From contig CAMPDV010000380.1 in the NCBI GenBank assembly GCA_946699065.1, positions 1-64,000 on the forward strand: a stretch of 64,000 bases of DNA, read 5' to 3'. This document shows, piece after piece, positions 36,045-49,038 of this stretch (its first letter is position 1; every line of letters begins with the position of its first letter). The position numbers and the translations under genes are program-made. A model generated the notes under the pieces. It was not told where the DNA came from. It worked only from the letters and a program-made list of their open reading frames with translations, and did no database searches. The DNA is from Loxodes magnus (Eukaryota; Ciliophora; Karyorelictea; Loxodida; Loxodidae).

Positions 36045-37095
36045 GTAACTTGCTATTTGACTTAATTTAATTTTACGATTAAAGATATAAGATATTGGTA
36101 ATGCATTTAAATGAATGTTTAATGTTAATAATGTTTTTAGTTATATGAAGTTTTTTAATTATTAATTAAAAATTTGTTATATTGTTAAATATTATTAGTT
36201 TAAAAAAAAGGTTGAGTGATAGGTTATAGAAATTAGTGAGGTATGTTGATTTAAAGTGGTAATGTTTAAAAATATTTAAAATATAATTTTATTAAAAGAA
36301 GACGTATAATAAATTTAAGTTTTATTTTATTCGATAAAATTTTATAGATTTATTTTTAGATTTTGTAAAAATTTCAAGTTAAGTATAAATTTTAATTTTT
36401 TTGTGGAGTAGTTAAAATATTATTTATAAGGTTAAAGTTGGTTTATAATCTTGATTATTAATTAAAAAATTTAATTATTTCGGGATAAAAATTCTGAATA
36501 GGAATAAATTTTTTTATTTCGGGATGAAAAAAGTTAAAAGGGAATAAAATTTCAAAAAAAATTTCAAATATAACAGATTTTTGAAAAAAATAGGAATTAA
36601 AAAAATTTTTTAGTATAATTAGAATTTGTAAATCTTCTTTTTAAAATGGTATTTTGTAAAAATGAAAACACTTATTTTTGTTTTAAGGAAAAATATTTGA
36701 TTTTTTTTGATTTTAGCAAATTTTTTGTTGCTTTTTTATTTCAAGAAAAAAAATTTGATAAGTTTAATTTTTTTGAAATTGAAAAAAAAAGCTATTGTTT
36801 ATGTTTTTGATAAAAATGAATTTTTTTTGACTTGAACTAAAATTTAAAAAATTTTAATTTCTTTTCAAGTAAATGAAAAACTAGTGATAAAATTTTTTAA
36901 TTTTATAAGAATTTACTTAATTGAGAAGGATCTCAATTAAAAAGAGAGAAAAGAAAGTAAAGAATGAAATTGGGAAAAATTATTTTTTATTTTTTAGCTC
37001 TGAGTCTTACACTTCAAAAGATTTTCGGGATGGATAAATTAAAAAAAAGGGTTAGATTTTTGATAGATATAAAAATTTTTAACAATGGTTTTTAA

Positions 37096-37366
37096 ATTAA
37101 GATATCAAAGATTAAGCTTATGAACTTCTTGACACATTGCTAAATAAGTTTGATGAGAATCCACATATACTGACGGGAAATTTCAACACTCTTTTATAAG
37201 GTTTTGCATACAATCCTGAAAATAATTTGATAATACATATAAATTATAAGAATTTCTCCTAAAAAATGATCTTGAAATAATGAATGATAGTAAAGTTAAA
37301 TACATGTATACAAAGAAACTGTATAATTGTGGTGTAATAATTATATCATTATAAGCACCAATTTAA
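37096..37366 (+). pseudogene. LINE AP-endonuclease fragment
   Basis: The plus strand reads D-Q-A-Y-E-L-L-D-T-L-L-N and N-P-H-I-L-T-G-N-F-N-T-L-L, matching LINE1 around 57960-58130 (H-I-L-M-G-D-F-N-A-L-L). The catalytic Asp of G-D-F-N is Asn here. The fragment stops just before the 5' end of the next LINE. Confidence 0.65.
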
Positions 37367-37374
37367 AGTAAAAT

Positions 37375-40300
37375 AAATGAAAATACTTAAAATTCACTAG
37401 TTTTAACTAGCGACTCTTCTTTAATTGATTATAAAAAAACTTCAAACTCGTAGATAAATCACAGGCAGGCGCATAAAAACCTCCAAATAAAAGAATTATA
37501 GTTGCTAAAAATCAAATAAGTAAACATAATAATGGATTTATTAAGAAAATTACTAAGTATCTGTAGTTAAAAACTAGAAAATAAGTTCTTACGCGTTCCA
37601 CTGAAATCACTTCGAAATTCTCTTCATCATGGACATAAATTTTAGCATCTATTGAAAGAAAAATAAACCTATAGGTAGAAAACTAGCTTAACCGCCTAAA
37701 ATACTTACGCCGAATATTTAAAAAGATCATCCAAAAAATCTTCTCAAAATTAAGATATTATCTAAGACACTCCGATCTCTTAAAATATGCTTTCAAATCT
37801 GAATTAAATATTAAATAAAAATATACTTTTACAATAGTCAAAAAGTACGTAAAATTTGATTTATTTTTGAATAATAGTAACCAGTAATTCGATTAAATTG
37901 AATGTAATAAAAACAGTTAAAAGTAAGACAATAATATTAATTCTGTTAATTCAAAGTATCACTATTTATCTGATCTTAAGAATTAAAATAAACAACTTTA
38001 ATAAAATGTTGACCCAATAAATGCAATATAAAATTAAGCAATTAATAATTAATTTAATGAAAATTAGTTTATTTAATAAATAAAAGTACTTAAATAGGAT
38101 ATATAAAGACTAATAGATAAGAACTTTTTATTAAATGAAAAATTAGATAGTACAGAAACAAAATACGAACTAGAAAAATAAACCTTGATAAATAACTAAG
38201 AATCATCAAAAGCATATTATAAAGCATATATTAATAAAATTAATTAGAAATTAAAAAAAAATTAGTTACTAAAATTTGACTTATAATATTATTAGAAAAA
38301 GTTATTGAAAAATAATTAAATATTATAACAGATAAAAAATAACTTATTAATAATTTTAAAGTAGAAGATTAAACTGAACAATCTCATTAGATAATGTTAC
38401 TTATAAATAATATCTTTCTTTAGTAAAACATAATTAATAACTACTTTTAGAAAATTTTTCAATAAAAATTTGAGAGGAATTAGTTTTAATTTTAATCCAA
38501 AGAGTAAATAAGAATTCATGAATAATCAGTATAAACAACCTATGTCAATTCTAAAGAGATAACTGTTGAAACAGATTTTATAATAAAATATATTGAATAA
38601 AGAACTTAAACTAACAATAGAGTTTTTATAAATTAAGAAGCGTAAGCGCAATAGATAAATTAGAAATGGACCAAACATAAACTGAAGAATCATAATTATA
38701 TTCAAAATAGGAATATTTAAAATAATAAATTTCTCTCTACTAATAGTAATTTTCTGGACAACAACACATTTGTAACTACTTTAAGAAGTTTGATAATAAA
38801 AGGCTAATATTGAACTTGAATTAAACTATATTTTTAATTATAATTAATAACTGAAATCTTAAAATTAAAAAGTAACTGATTAAGTATAAATATTATAAAG
38901 CTAACTTGAAATTTTTAACTTTGAATGAGAAAAGAAATATTCTTAGAAATCGGATTTTTGTAATAATCATTAATAGAATCTATAACTTAAAGAATTGGAT
39001 TATTAAAGCATATTAAGTTCATTACATTTGTAAAAAAAATAAGTATATCCAAGAATTTAAAGATGCTTTCAGATAAACAAAAATACCTTAACTATAGAAT
39101 GATTACACACAGGTTGAAATTTAATCCAGTGATTAAAAAATTCAAACAATTATTTTGACTTTAGATATGGCTACTGGAACAGACCTACTACATTTGAATT
39201 AAATTTCCTAGTGCGACTATATTGATTCTAAATACATAATAAATAATATGATCAATTAAATGAGTAACTAATCAATCGAATCAAAGCTTTTGATAAAGTT
39301 GCATAAGAAAAATGTACTTTAATGGAAAATCTGAAATAGAACCAAATTTTTAAGTAGTTAATTTCTTCCAATTTAACATTTCTATCCATAAAATTCTGTG
39401 AATAATCTTTTTAGATTTTCAACAACTCTCATTCATGAAATCTAAAATAGGATACTTAAGCAAATTCTTTGGAATAAGATTTTATAAATTAATTAAAGAG
39501 AAAACATCCAGATCCATATTTTCCATCTACTAAATAACATATCAATAAAATGGAAGAAAATTAGGCTTTTATAAAAAATTACAATGTTAATTCAAAATAG
39601 CTAAGAGACTTTATATTATCTAACTTTTGAAGAAGAACTAATTTCTAAACTATAATTTAAAGCAGATACGTTGTACTTGACTAAGAACTTGATAAAGGAT
39701 AGATTGACAGTCAAGTAGTTAAAATTAACATTGATAAGAGATTATTAAAGATATATAGCAGAAAATATCTCTATATTATAATTTAATTTTATGACTAAAA
39801 TAAATAACATTAAAAAATAGGTTCATCTTGAAATCAGTGGACAAAAAAAGAAATTTTAATTTATGAACCTGGGTGGAAAAGAGGCTCTTAACTAAATCAA
39901 CAAGGAAAAAAAATTATTTTAGATCAAGATAATCACTAAAGAGAAGTAGCGTCAATCAAATTAAGATTGGATATGTCAACAAAAATGGATTAGCAAGTAA
40001 ACTATATAAAATAGAAGAATTCATAAGAGAAAATAGTATTGACATTTTTCAATTAATGAAACTTGGTAAAAACAAGATTTCCATCCAATATTAATATAAG
40101 GTTATAGGACTTATTACAAAAATTCAGGAAAAGGAGGAGTGTATGTCTAGTTATTAAAGAAGAACTCAGTAGTACTGAAGAAACTAATATAATTGATGTA
40201 TCCTAGAATCGATTAATCATAGCCAAACTAGATAATATATTTATTACGCTCTGTTACATGCCAGATAATAGCTAAAATGAGAACATAAAAAACCAAGCAT

Positions 40301-41855
40301 ATAACTATATTAATTTGCTACTAAATCAATTCCCAAATAGCCCACATATTCTAATGGGAGATTTCAATGCTCCCCTATAAGATTATGGAGATAATCCTAA
40401 TAATGACTATGATAATACAAACAGATTCTAGGAACTTCTTATTCAGAAGTATCTTGAAATAGTAAATAATATGAACAGCAACATTTGCATACATAAAGGA
40501 ACATATTTTATGTATTACAATGGCTATATTGTAATAAATAATCACCTGAATATTAATCAATTTGAAAACTTCTAGGTTCATTATAACTAACTATTTACTG
40601 ATCACATACCAAATATGGTAAATTTTCTCTTCAACACAATTCTCTATTTGGACATAATTACCTAAAGAAAATACAAAATTAGCAGGCTACAAGACCCTAT
40701 TGACAGATAAAAATATTAAGAATCTTTTTTTTTGAAACTTATAATGAATTTTTCAAATTGATAGGAATAATTTAGAGGATTAATACTAATGTATTAAACG
40801 CAATATATAATATAATGCAGATGTAATATTAGGTTCATTTATTCCAGACCCTAAATATAATAAACTTACAAAAGACCTCATGAAGAAGTATATTGAAGTT
40901 AAAAGAGCTAATCAAGTATATAAAGAAACTCACACGTAGTTTGGAAGAATTAATTAATAAGTAATTCCCTTTTTAAGAACAATTGGTAAGAAGGATATTA
41001 GTATAGAGATTAAGTAACAAGACTATCTGAATGTTACGAAATAGATATTAATAATTAGGAATATAGTAGTAGCTTTAATACTTTTACAAAATATATTAAA
41101 AGTAAGATTCAACATAAATTTTATGAAGTAACTATTAAAAGACTAAAAAGAATGACCACTGTAAAGTTATTTATAGAATAATTAGAATAATAATAATAAT
41201 TCCCGTAAATTACCTATCCAAAACTAAATAAATAGTATCGAAAAGAAATAATTAGTATATAGAAACTCAGAACCTGAAGTTACAATTCTCGCAAGGATCT
41301 TTAAGACAGACATTATTTAGTTGAGAATTCCCATTGTATGTGTGGAGATTTGATTAATTTGAACATATTCTGGAATGCGATTGCTATATAGATATGCGAG
41401 AATGGTTAATAGCAAAAATTGGAAAATGCGACATTATAAAATTAATAACCTATGACCAAATTATATCAATTAATTTCCAAAAAACAAATTAGAATACATT
41501 TATCTGCAAATTAAAATTTTTCATAGGATGTTACTTAAAAGGAGATTAGAATTATTCGAATTAGAAAAAAAACTTATAATAAGAAAGTTCTGAGACTAAG
41601 GGTAAAGAAGCGAAAGAGCAAAATAAAGATGAAGAGAATAATGAAAATAAGGAAGGAAAAGAAGAACAAGAAGAAAAAGATGAGCAAGTGGAAGATTAGA
41701 ATGAATAAACTGATAACGAAGATAATAAAGCTGAAGAAGAAGATGAAGTAGAAAGTTTTTGAGTTGAAAAACTTTAAAAAAACATTATAACAACTTTAAT
41801 TGAAGGAAGTAATTCCAACAATGAAAAGATGTCTCAAGACTCTTTTAGTTAAATT
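37375..41855 (+). mobile_element. LINE (copy 2), full ends but no reverse transcriptase
   Basis: The 5' end matches LINE1 from its first codons (D-S-S-L-I) though without an ATG. A Gln-rich coiled-coil region follows, then the endonuclease from about 39965 with S-I-N-E-T-W (W=TGG at 40064-40066), G-K-G-G-V and H-I-L-M-G-D-F-N-A-P-L (about 40345). After G-R-I-N-Q-Q-V-I (about 40945) the element jumps through about 230 unrelated bases to the post-RT block and a knuckle (about 41334-41385, one-base shift inside), so the ~1.9 kb holding RT motifs A-C is gone. The C-terminus carries an acidic Glu/Lys/Asn-rich insertion at 41595-41757 before the usual L-I-E-G-S-N-S ending. It is non-autonomous and frame-broken. 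Confidence 0.8.
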
Positions 41856-42309
41856 TAAATAAAGAACAACATGTGTAAGAGAAGGATTTAGATTAGCTAT
41901 CTATAATTAAATATTGCACTAGTGTTGGGAATACTAGTTGATTTTTGCCTTTCATTATAATATCAGTAATGCTAGCTCCAATTTAACAAAAAAAATTCTA
42001 CTTAGTAAAAAGATAAAAATTACACCATTTAATCTTTATTCTCAAAATCAGAGCAAAGAAATAAATCTGAAGTAAGATAACTATTTATTAAAAATTAAGA
42101 GTTGTCAAGATAATCAAAATCTTGCTTACTTATGAATATTTGCAAATAGATATTATAATTGATGATTTCAAAGAGTTTAATAAGCATAGCAATATTTAAA
42201 TAAAAATGTTTATTCTAAGAATGCCTTTAAAGAATGCAGTCATGTCAACAGTAAAAAGATTTGCTAAATTAATAAAATATATATAAAACATTTTCTCTTT
42301 AATAATATA

Positions 42310-42482
42310 CGCTAAATACAATAGATATCTAATTTAAGAAACTATTTCAATCTAAAAACTAATTACTTATACATATAATTTTTAATATGAACTGAATCAT
42401 CGATATATCAAATTCAATTTAATAAACTTTGCTTAAGTAAATAGGAATTTGATACATTTGAGTACATTTTCAAGTGTAATCT
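42310..42482 (+). pseudogene. Decayed LINE 3' fragment in region C (D2)
   Basis: This is the counterpart of 16060-16245. Here the last knuckle Cys is kept (F-K-C-N) but the His is Tyr and an earlier one-base loss shifts the frame, so the two copies have decayed differently from one parent. Confidence 0.5.
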
Positions 42483-44019
42483 TTTTACAAATATTTTAAA
42501 TTTTTTTTAATAAACTTAAAATAATTAATGGAAAATAGTGTAAAAAACTTTTTTTATATGATTAAACTATATGAAATCGTTTTCAAAAGATAAGATAATT
42601 AAATTAAATAAGTACATAAAAATATTTCATCAATAATATTTAGGAGACCATTAGAGATTTTAAGAACTAGAGTAAATAGAAAATATATTATATTAAAAAC
42701 CCATAAACAGATTTAATGAGCTAAAAATTTCTTTATCAAGATGAGAGTGAAAGAGAACCATGAATGAAATATACAAACTTTTAAATTTAGCTTAATTTGC
42801 CTGGTTAAATGCCAATAATTATACAATTATGTCTCAATATTTAAAATATTTAAACTCTTATAGTTTATTATTATTACTTATTATTTAAACTTTTAAATAG
42901 TGAATAAGATTTTTAAATTATTTTAATAATTATCATTTATTTTATTAATTTTAAGCTAAAATATGAAAATTTTATAATATAATTCTTGATATATATCAAT
43001 AATAAAAATGATAGGATAAATAAAATTTAATCTTTTAGCATTTATAATATTAAAGGATAGTTTTAGTTAAAATATGTTTTAAATAAAAGAAATAAAGTAA
43101 TTTAATTATAGTTAAATATTTTAAGTAAGTATAATTTTCTTATTATTAGCAAATTAATAATAATGACTTATATTTAAATTTATTTAACTGACAATTATAA
43201 AATAATTAATTTTACATAATTATAATAAGTTTAATTACATTTTGATATATAAATTAATAATTTATACTTAACTTTAAAATATAATAAAAGTTAGTTAAGA
43301 TTATTATTATAATTACTTATATTACTTAGAACTAAAAATTAAAAATTCTTTAAATTTATAATTATTGATAATTCTTTATTAATTTTATTTTATACAGTTA
43401 TCTCTAAAGATACGTTTAACTATATTTACTTTTTAATTTACTAAATTATTGTTTTAATTATTGTAGACATTAATTATCAAATGAGAACTTTTATATTTTT
43501 ATAATCTAGTAATCAAATGCTTATTGTTAACCAATTATTTAAAACTCATATCAAAATTATGAAAAGCATCCTCTTTATTAGTTTTAAATTGATACAAAGA
43601 TAATTAATTCTAGCATATAATTATTTAATTATTTTAGATAGTATTTTTAATATTAATATCTTACTATTATAAAGGATTATTTTAAACTATATTTTGCTAT
43701 CATTTATAATTTATATTATTAAAGTAATAAAGCTAAGGTTCTCTTTAGTTTACTTAGAACTTAAATTCCTTTTAGATATTTCTTCCTTTATATTATCTAT
43801 ATTTTATTAATTATAGTTAAATAAAGAGTTCTTTAAATGGCTTAATTAGCAATCTAATTAGTTTTTAGAACTTAAATTTTAATATTTATTTATAAAAATA
43901 AATGGTATAAATTAAAGCTATTTAGTAATAATATTTCACTTTAATAAAAGAGTTATTGTATGAAACTGTTTATTTAAATTTTAAATCAAAAGAGTTTTTT
44001 GACATCTATAACTGCATGA

Positions 44020-44640
44020 ATTGCTTCCTTCAATTATAGACATTAGTAAATGTTTTTAATGCTTTTTAATTATAATTTTGATCTCATCAATTTTTAATTA
44101 CTCTTGTTATAGTCTCTCTTTTATGTCTTCCTTTTTTACTTTTTTCATTTCTAAAAATCTAATCTTCTTGATATAAGTTTCTTGTGAAATATTTTTATTT
44201 ATAGATCTAAAAATCTCAAATAAGACTTTAGAAAGAAGTTTATAAGTCCTTAATCATATATTATAAAGCGGCTTAAGTCATAATTCTCAATCTTTTACGA
44301 TAGTCAATCTCTTATATTAGAATAGTATATGCATCTAAAAATGTGCTAAAATGTAACATACTCTCCACACATACAGTAGGGATTATCAATAGGATAATAA
44401 CAAGCTTAAAGATCTTTTCTAAAACTATAAGATTGGGTTCTAAGCTTATATATACTGATAATTTCTTGTCTAAATTATTTGTTCAACTTAATGTAAGTGT
44501 TTACTGGAAATTTGGCTAAGATTACTGAACTGTTCAGTATATATTTAGCTTTTTTCATTCTCTTAAAATTTTGATTAGCTGTATTATAAAAATATTATTG
44601 TATTTTGTCTCTTATATATTTAGTAAAAATTTTTTAATTG
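44020..44640 (-). mobile_element. LINE 3' end in D2
   Basis: Collinear with 17785-18330 and 18645-18755 of D1: the C-terminal knuckle region and the L-I-E-G-S-like 3' end on the minus strand. The RT body that should follow upstream is replaced by an inverted segment. Confidence 0.7.
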
Positions 44641-44649
44641 AAAGTTTAA

Positions 44650-45510
44650 AAAATTAAAGCAAAAAAAAAACTTTTACTTCTAAATGGAGATGCTAAAGAA
44701 ATATTTTCACATACTAAGAATATTAAAAAGCCTAAAAAATAATTAAATAAACTTTAATTAAGAAATCAAAAATAAATCCATTGAATCATGGAAGAATTTA
44801 TTTTTAACAAAATTTTAATCTAACTAAATAATATAATTCTCAGTAATTAAAAAATAGATAAAATATAAGATAGTATTTAGGAAATTAAAGATTATCAACT
44901 CTCATATTTATAAGGATTTTATCTTTTTACCATACAAGAAATACAAGAAATTATAAAATAAATTACGAATGGAAAAGCAGCTGCTTCAGCTTGAATAAAA
45001 AGTGAATTTCTGAAATATGGTGGATAATATTTGATAATAATTCTTTACTCTTTTCTGAATAATATGTTAAGATTTGGAATAAATCCTTAGGAATTAAATA
45101 CATTGTCGGTAATTCCAATATTTAAAAAAGGAAATAAAGATGACTGGAAAAACTGAATACCTATTTCTCTTATTAATATTATTATAAAACTATATGATAA
45201 AGCTTTAACGAGAAGATTATACAATCTGCTTTATTAGAGAAATGTGATTAGTTCTTCATAAATGGGATTTATGAAAAATAGATAAACAACTTAATAAATT
45301 TGAATAATATAATAAATAATTGATAACTATTGGAAAAGTGCTAAAAGTAATACTAAATTGATAGCAACACTGATAGATGTTGAAAAAATGTTTGACTCAA
45401 CAGAAAGAAAACTTTTATTAGATCAATTAAAGAGAGTTAAACTGCCACTTGGACTAATAAAAACCTTAGAGTTGTTTTACAAAAATCTAAATTCTTCATT
45501 TAGAATAGAT
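44650..45510 (+). pseudogene. LINE RT segment in inverted orientation
   Basis: The plus strand carries the N-terminal RT region (K-K-G-N-K-D-D-W near 45125-45150) and motif A L-I-D-V-E-K-M-F-D-S-T-E-R (about 45373-45411), ending at F-R-I-D-G where unit A begins. It equals LINE1 58690-59559. Against D1 it is the 5' part of the LINE flipped, with both inner flanks lost. Confidence 0.7.
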
Positions 45511-48500
45511 GGAGATAAGTTTGCAGAAAAGATTCTAAATATTTTTGACAATATATTGCATCTTATAACCTATTTATTTTATATTTCCTCGAATTCTTCC
45601 ACATTTTCAATTAATCTCACATAAAATTAAGTTTTGTTTTATAAATCAATTTGCAGGAAAAATTATCTTTTTAAACTATAATATCATCTTATTACTGTTT
45701 ATCTTATAAAAGAATTGTTTTAATAATTAAGTTTTTATCTTTAAATAATCTAGCAATTTTCAGTTGATATCATACTTTATGAATAAATATAATTACAATC
45801 TTTAAAATATTAATAAAATAAATAAATGAACAATAAATAATGACTATTTAATTAGAAAATGAATATGAAAACATTTTAATTTAATTTCTTGATAAGATAT
45901 TTTAAATTTAAATAAGTGTTTAATCTTTTAAAAATTATATTTATTAAACCACTTTAAATATTATTATGCTTTGAATATTTAGTATCTTAAATTAAAAATT
46001 ACTATATTGTATATTAAACCAAACATTTATTAAAGGAATGCTTAAATTATCAATTATAATTTAGTTGTCTAATCATTTAGAATCAAACTAGCTCATTATT
46101 AAGGTTCTTTATGAAATTGTGTACTATTACCATTATCGGCTTAGTAGAAACTTTGCTTTTTATTATGCTATATATGTTTCTTTTTATATTGTACGAAATA
46201 TTTCCCATTTTTTATAGATATAATTATAATAGTTATTAACTTACACTTTGTATATTATTTTAATTAATACAAAAAATTAAAGCTTTTAACCTTTTTTGAT
46301 ATAATGAAGGTATATTGATTTCTTAATTATTTACACTTTCATTTTGCTAATTCTTATTATTTAATATTAGAATATAATTTTATTCTTATTTTAGATGGAA
46401 TATAAGATAATTTACAAGAAAGTGAAGATTTTTATAATTTTCCATATATTCAAATTATTTATATAGTTTACTAGCAAATGTTTTTATATGATAAATAATC
46501 AATCTATTTTTTAAAAAAGCTTTCAGCTTTAATAAAATAGCTTCATTAGAAATTCAAATTTTAAGATTAATAAATAAAATCGATTTTCTACATGCACAGT
46601 AGATATGCTTAAGTTGCTTAAAATCAGAAAGTTTATCTTTAAAGCTTTTCTTTTAATATTACAGAATGAGAAAAATTTTAAAGAGAAAAAATACTTAATA
46701 TAGCAATTTTTCTTAAAAACTTGTTTTCCTCTTCTAAATTAACATCTTTTCGCAAACTAAAAACAGATAGTTAGTCGTAGTAAGCTCTTTTCAAAACTCT
46801 TTTACTAATCTTAAATTTTTAATATTTTTATAATTATTATAATAAAGCAGAATATTTTTAAACTTGATTAATAAATTTTTGTTTCTATATTTTATATAGT
46901 TAGGTTAGATATATTATTTGGATCCTTGCTTAATTACTTTTTTTAGATTCTTTGTAAATTGGCATAAAATTTATTATTACAGATGTATTTACCTCATTTT
47001 TTTTATTTGATTGATCATATTTTTATAAAGAGATTTTTTAGCTCTTTTTAGATTAGTTATTTTTAAAAATTTACAATATCCATTAAAAAAATAGTTTTAA
47101 GCCCTCTTATAAAAAAAAATTTTACTGATTTTGTTTCTTCAAAAATTGTCATTTATTTTTTTATCTTTACTTCTTAAAAGTCATTTAAAAAACTTTTCAA
47201 ATCTTTTAAAATTCTATCCTTTAAGAAAAGGATTTATCCACCCGAAATTCTTTTGTAGCGTATAACTCAGAGCGAAAAAAGGATAATTTTTTCACGATTT
47301 CATGGTTATTTTATTATATCTCCTTTTTTCTTGAGATCCTTTTCATTTAAGTAAATTATTATAATATTAAAAATTTTAAAACAAATTTTTTCATTTACTA
47401 GAAAAGATGTTCAAAATTAAAAATTGTATTTTTTCCAAAGCATAAACAATAAATTTTTTTTATAATTTCAAACATAATTAACCTTATCAAAAATATACTT
47501 TTAAATAAAAAAGAAAAAAGTTTTTTTTTTTATTTTTAAACAAATTTTCTTAAAAGCAAAAACATTTTTTTAATTTTTACAAAATACCATTTCAACAAAA
47601 AAAATTTCCAAATTCTATTTTAATAAAATCTTTTTTTAATTCCTATTTTTTCTCAAAAATCTTTTATATTTGGAATTTTTTCTTGAAATTTTATTCCTAT
47701 TTTAAAATTTTTATCCCAAAAAAATTAAATTTATTCCGTGCCGAAAATCTTTGGTAGTGTAAAACGCTGAGCAAAAAAACAAAATTTTTATTTTCATGAA
47801 ATTTAAGCTCTAAAATTGAAAGATAATGATAAATAAAAAACTTAATATCAAAAAATTTTATAATCCATTCGGAAACGAAACATATTAAAATAAAAATAAA
47901 AATTTATTATTGAACTTAAACACAAGAATAAACAAATTTAAATAAATTTATTAACATATAACTTAAAAAATTAAATTAGCATCCAAAAATTCAAATTTTT
48001 TTTAGTTTTAAGTCTATTTTAAAAAAAAACCTATTTTACATATTAAAAAAATGTATCCCGTCCCAGAAATATTTATCAAAAAAAGTTTTCAAAAAAATTC
48101 CTTAAAAAAAATTTAAAGATTTTTAAAATTAATTTCCAAATTTAATTTCCAAATTTAATTTCCAAAACGATTTTAGATAATTATTTTCAAAATTATTTTA
48201 GAAACGCTTTTCTAAGAAATTTTAAAAACTTTTTTTAAATTTACTTTCAAAAAATTTATTCCTATTTAGAATTTTTTATCCCAAAATAATTAAATTTATT
48301 CCTATTTAGAATTTTTTATCCAGAAATAAAAAAATTTATTCCGTCCCAGATATCTTTGGTAGTGTAAAACGCTGAGCAAAAAAAGAAATTTTTTATTTTC
48401 ATGAAATTTAAACTCTAAAATCGAAAATTAATGATAAATAAAAAACTTAATATCAAAAAATTTTATAATCCAATCGGAAACGAAAAATATTAAACTTAAA

Positions 48501-49038
48501 TATTAAAATTTTATAATATCAATAAATAATAATAATCAATCATAAAAAATAAATAATAAAAAAACAAAATTTAATTTAATTTAAAATAAATAAAATAAAT
48601 ACTTAATTAAATTTTTTAATTAATAATAAAGATTATAAACTTACTTCACCTTATAAATAATATTTTAACCACTTCACAAAAAAAATGAAAATTTATACTC
48701 AACTTGAAATTTTTACTAAATCTAAAAATAAATCCATAAAATTTTATAGCATAAATTTAAACTTTAACTTATTTCATTCTTTCATTTAACAAAATTATAT
48801 TTTAAATATTTTTAAACATCACCCAGTTTAAATCAACATACCTCACTAATTTCTATAACCTATCACTCAACCTTTTTTTTAAACTAATAATATTTAAGAA
48901 TATAACAAATTTTTAATTAATAAATTAAAAAACTTCATATAACTAAAAACATTATTAACATTAAACATTCATTTAAATGCATTACCAATATCTTATATCT
49001 TTAATCGTAAAATTAAATTAAGTCAAATCATAAGTTAC
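45511..49038. repeat. Unit A, copy 3: left arm with sub-repeats
   Basis: Begins at gataagtttgcag like copy 2. It has two 40-base units at about 48259-48340, and the ~165-base block twice (47725-47885 and 48335-48495). No gene is supported. Confidence 0.75.

Larger units (their letters stand above)
34880..37060. repeat. Unit A, inverted partial copy 4
   Basis: This is the reverse complement of about 1290-3700: the WD40 gene, its upstream flank, and on the far side the cccgaaaat/ctctgag sub-repeat motif (about 36990-37030). The remaining parts of unit A are absent. It lies between unrelated coding debris on the left and LINE sequence on the right. Confidence 0.8.

Noticed and set aside
40375-40581. 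Minus-strand 68-codon ORF
   Set aside because: Antisense shadow of the LINE endonuclease region.
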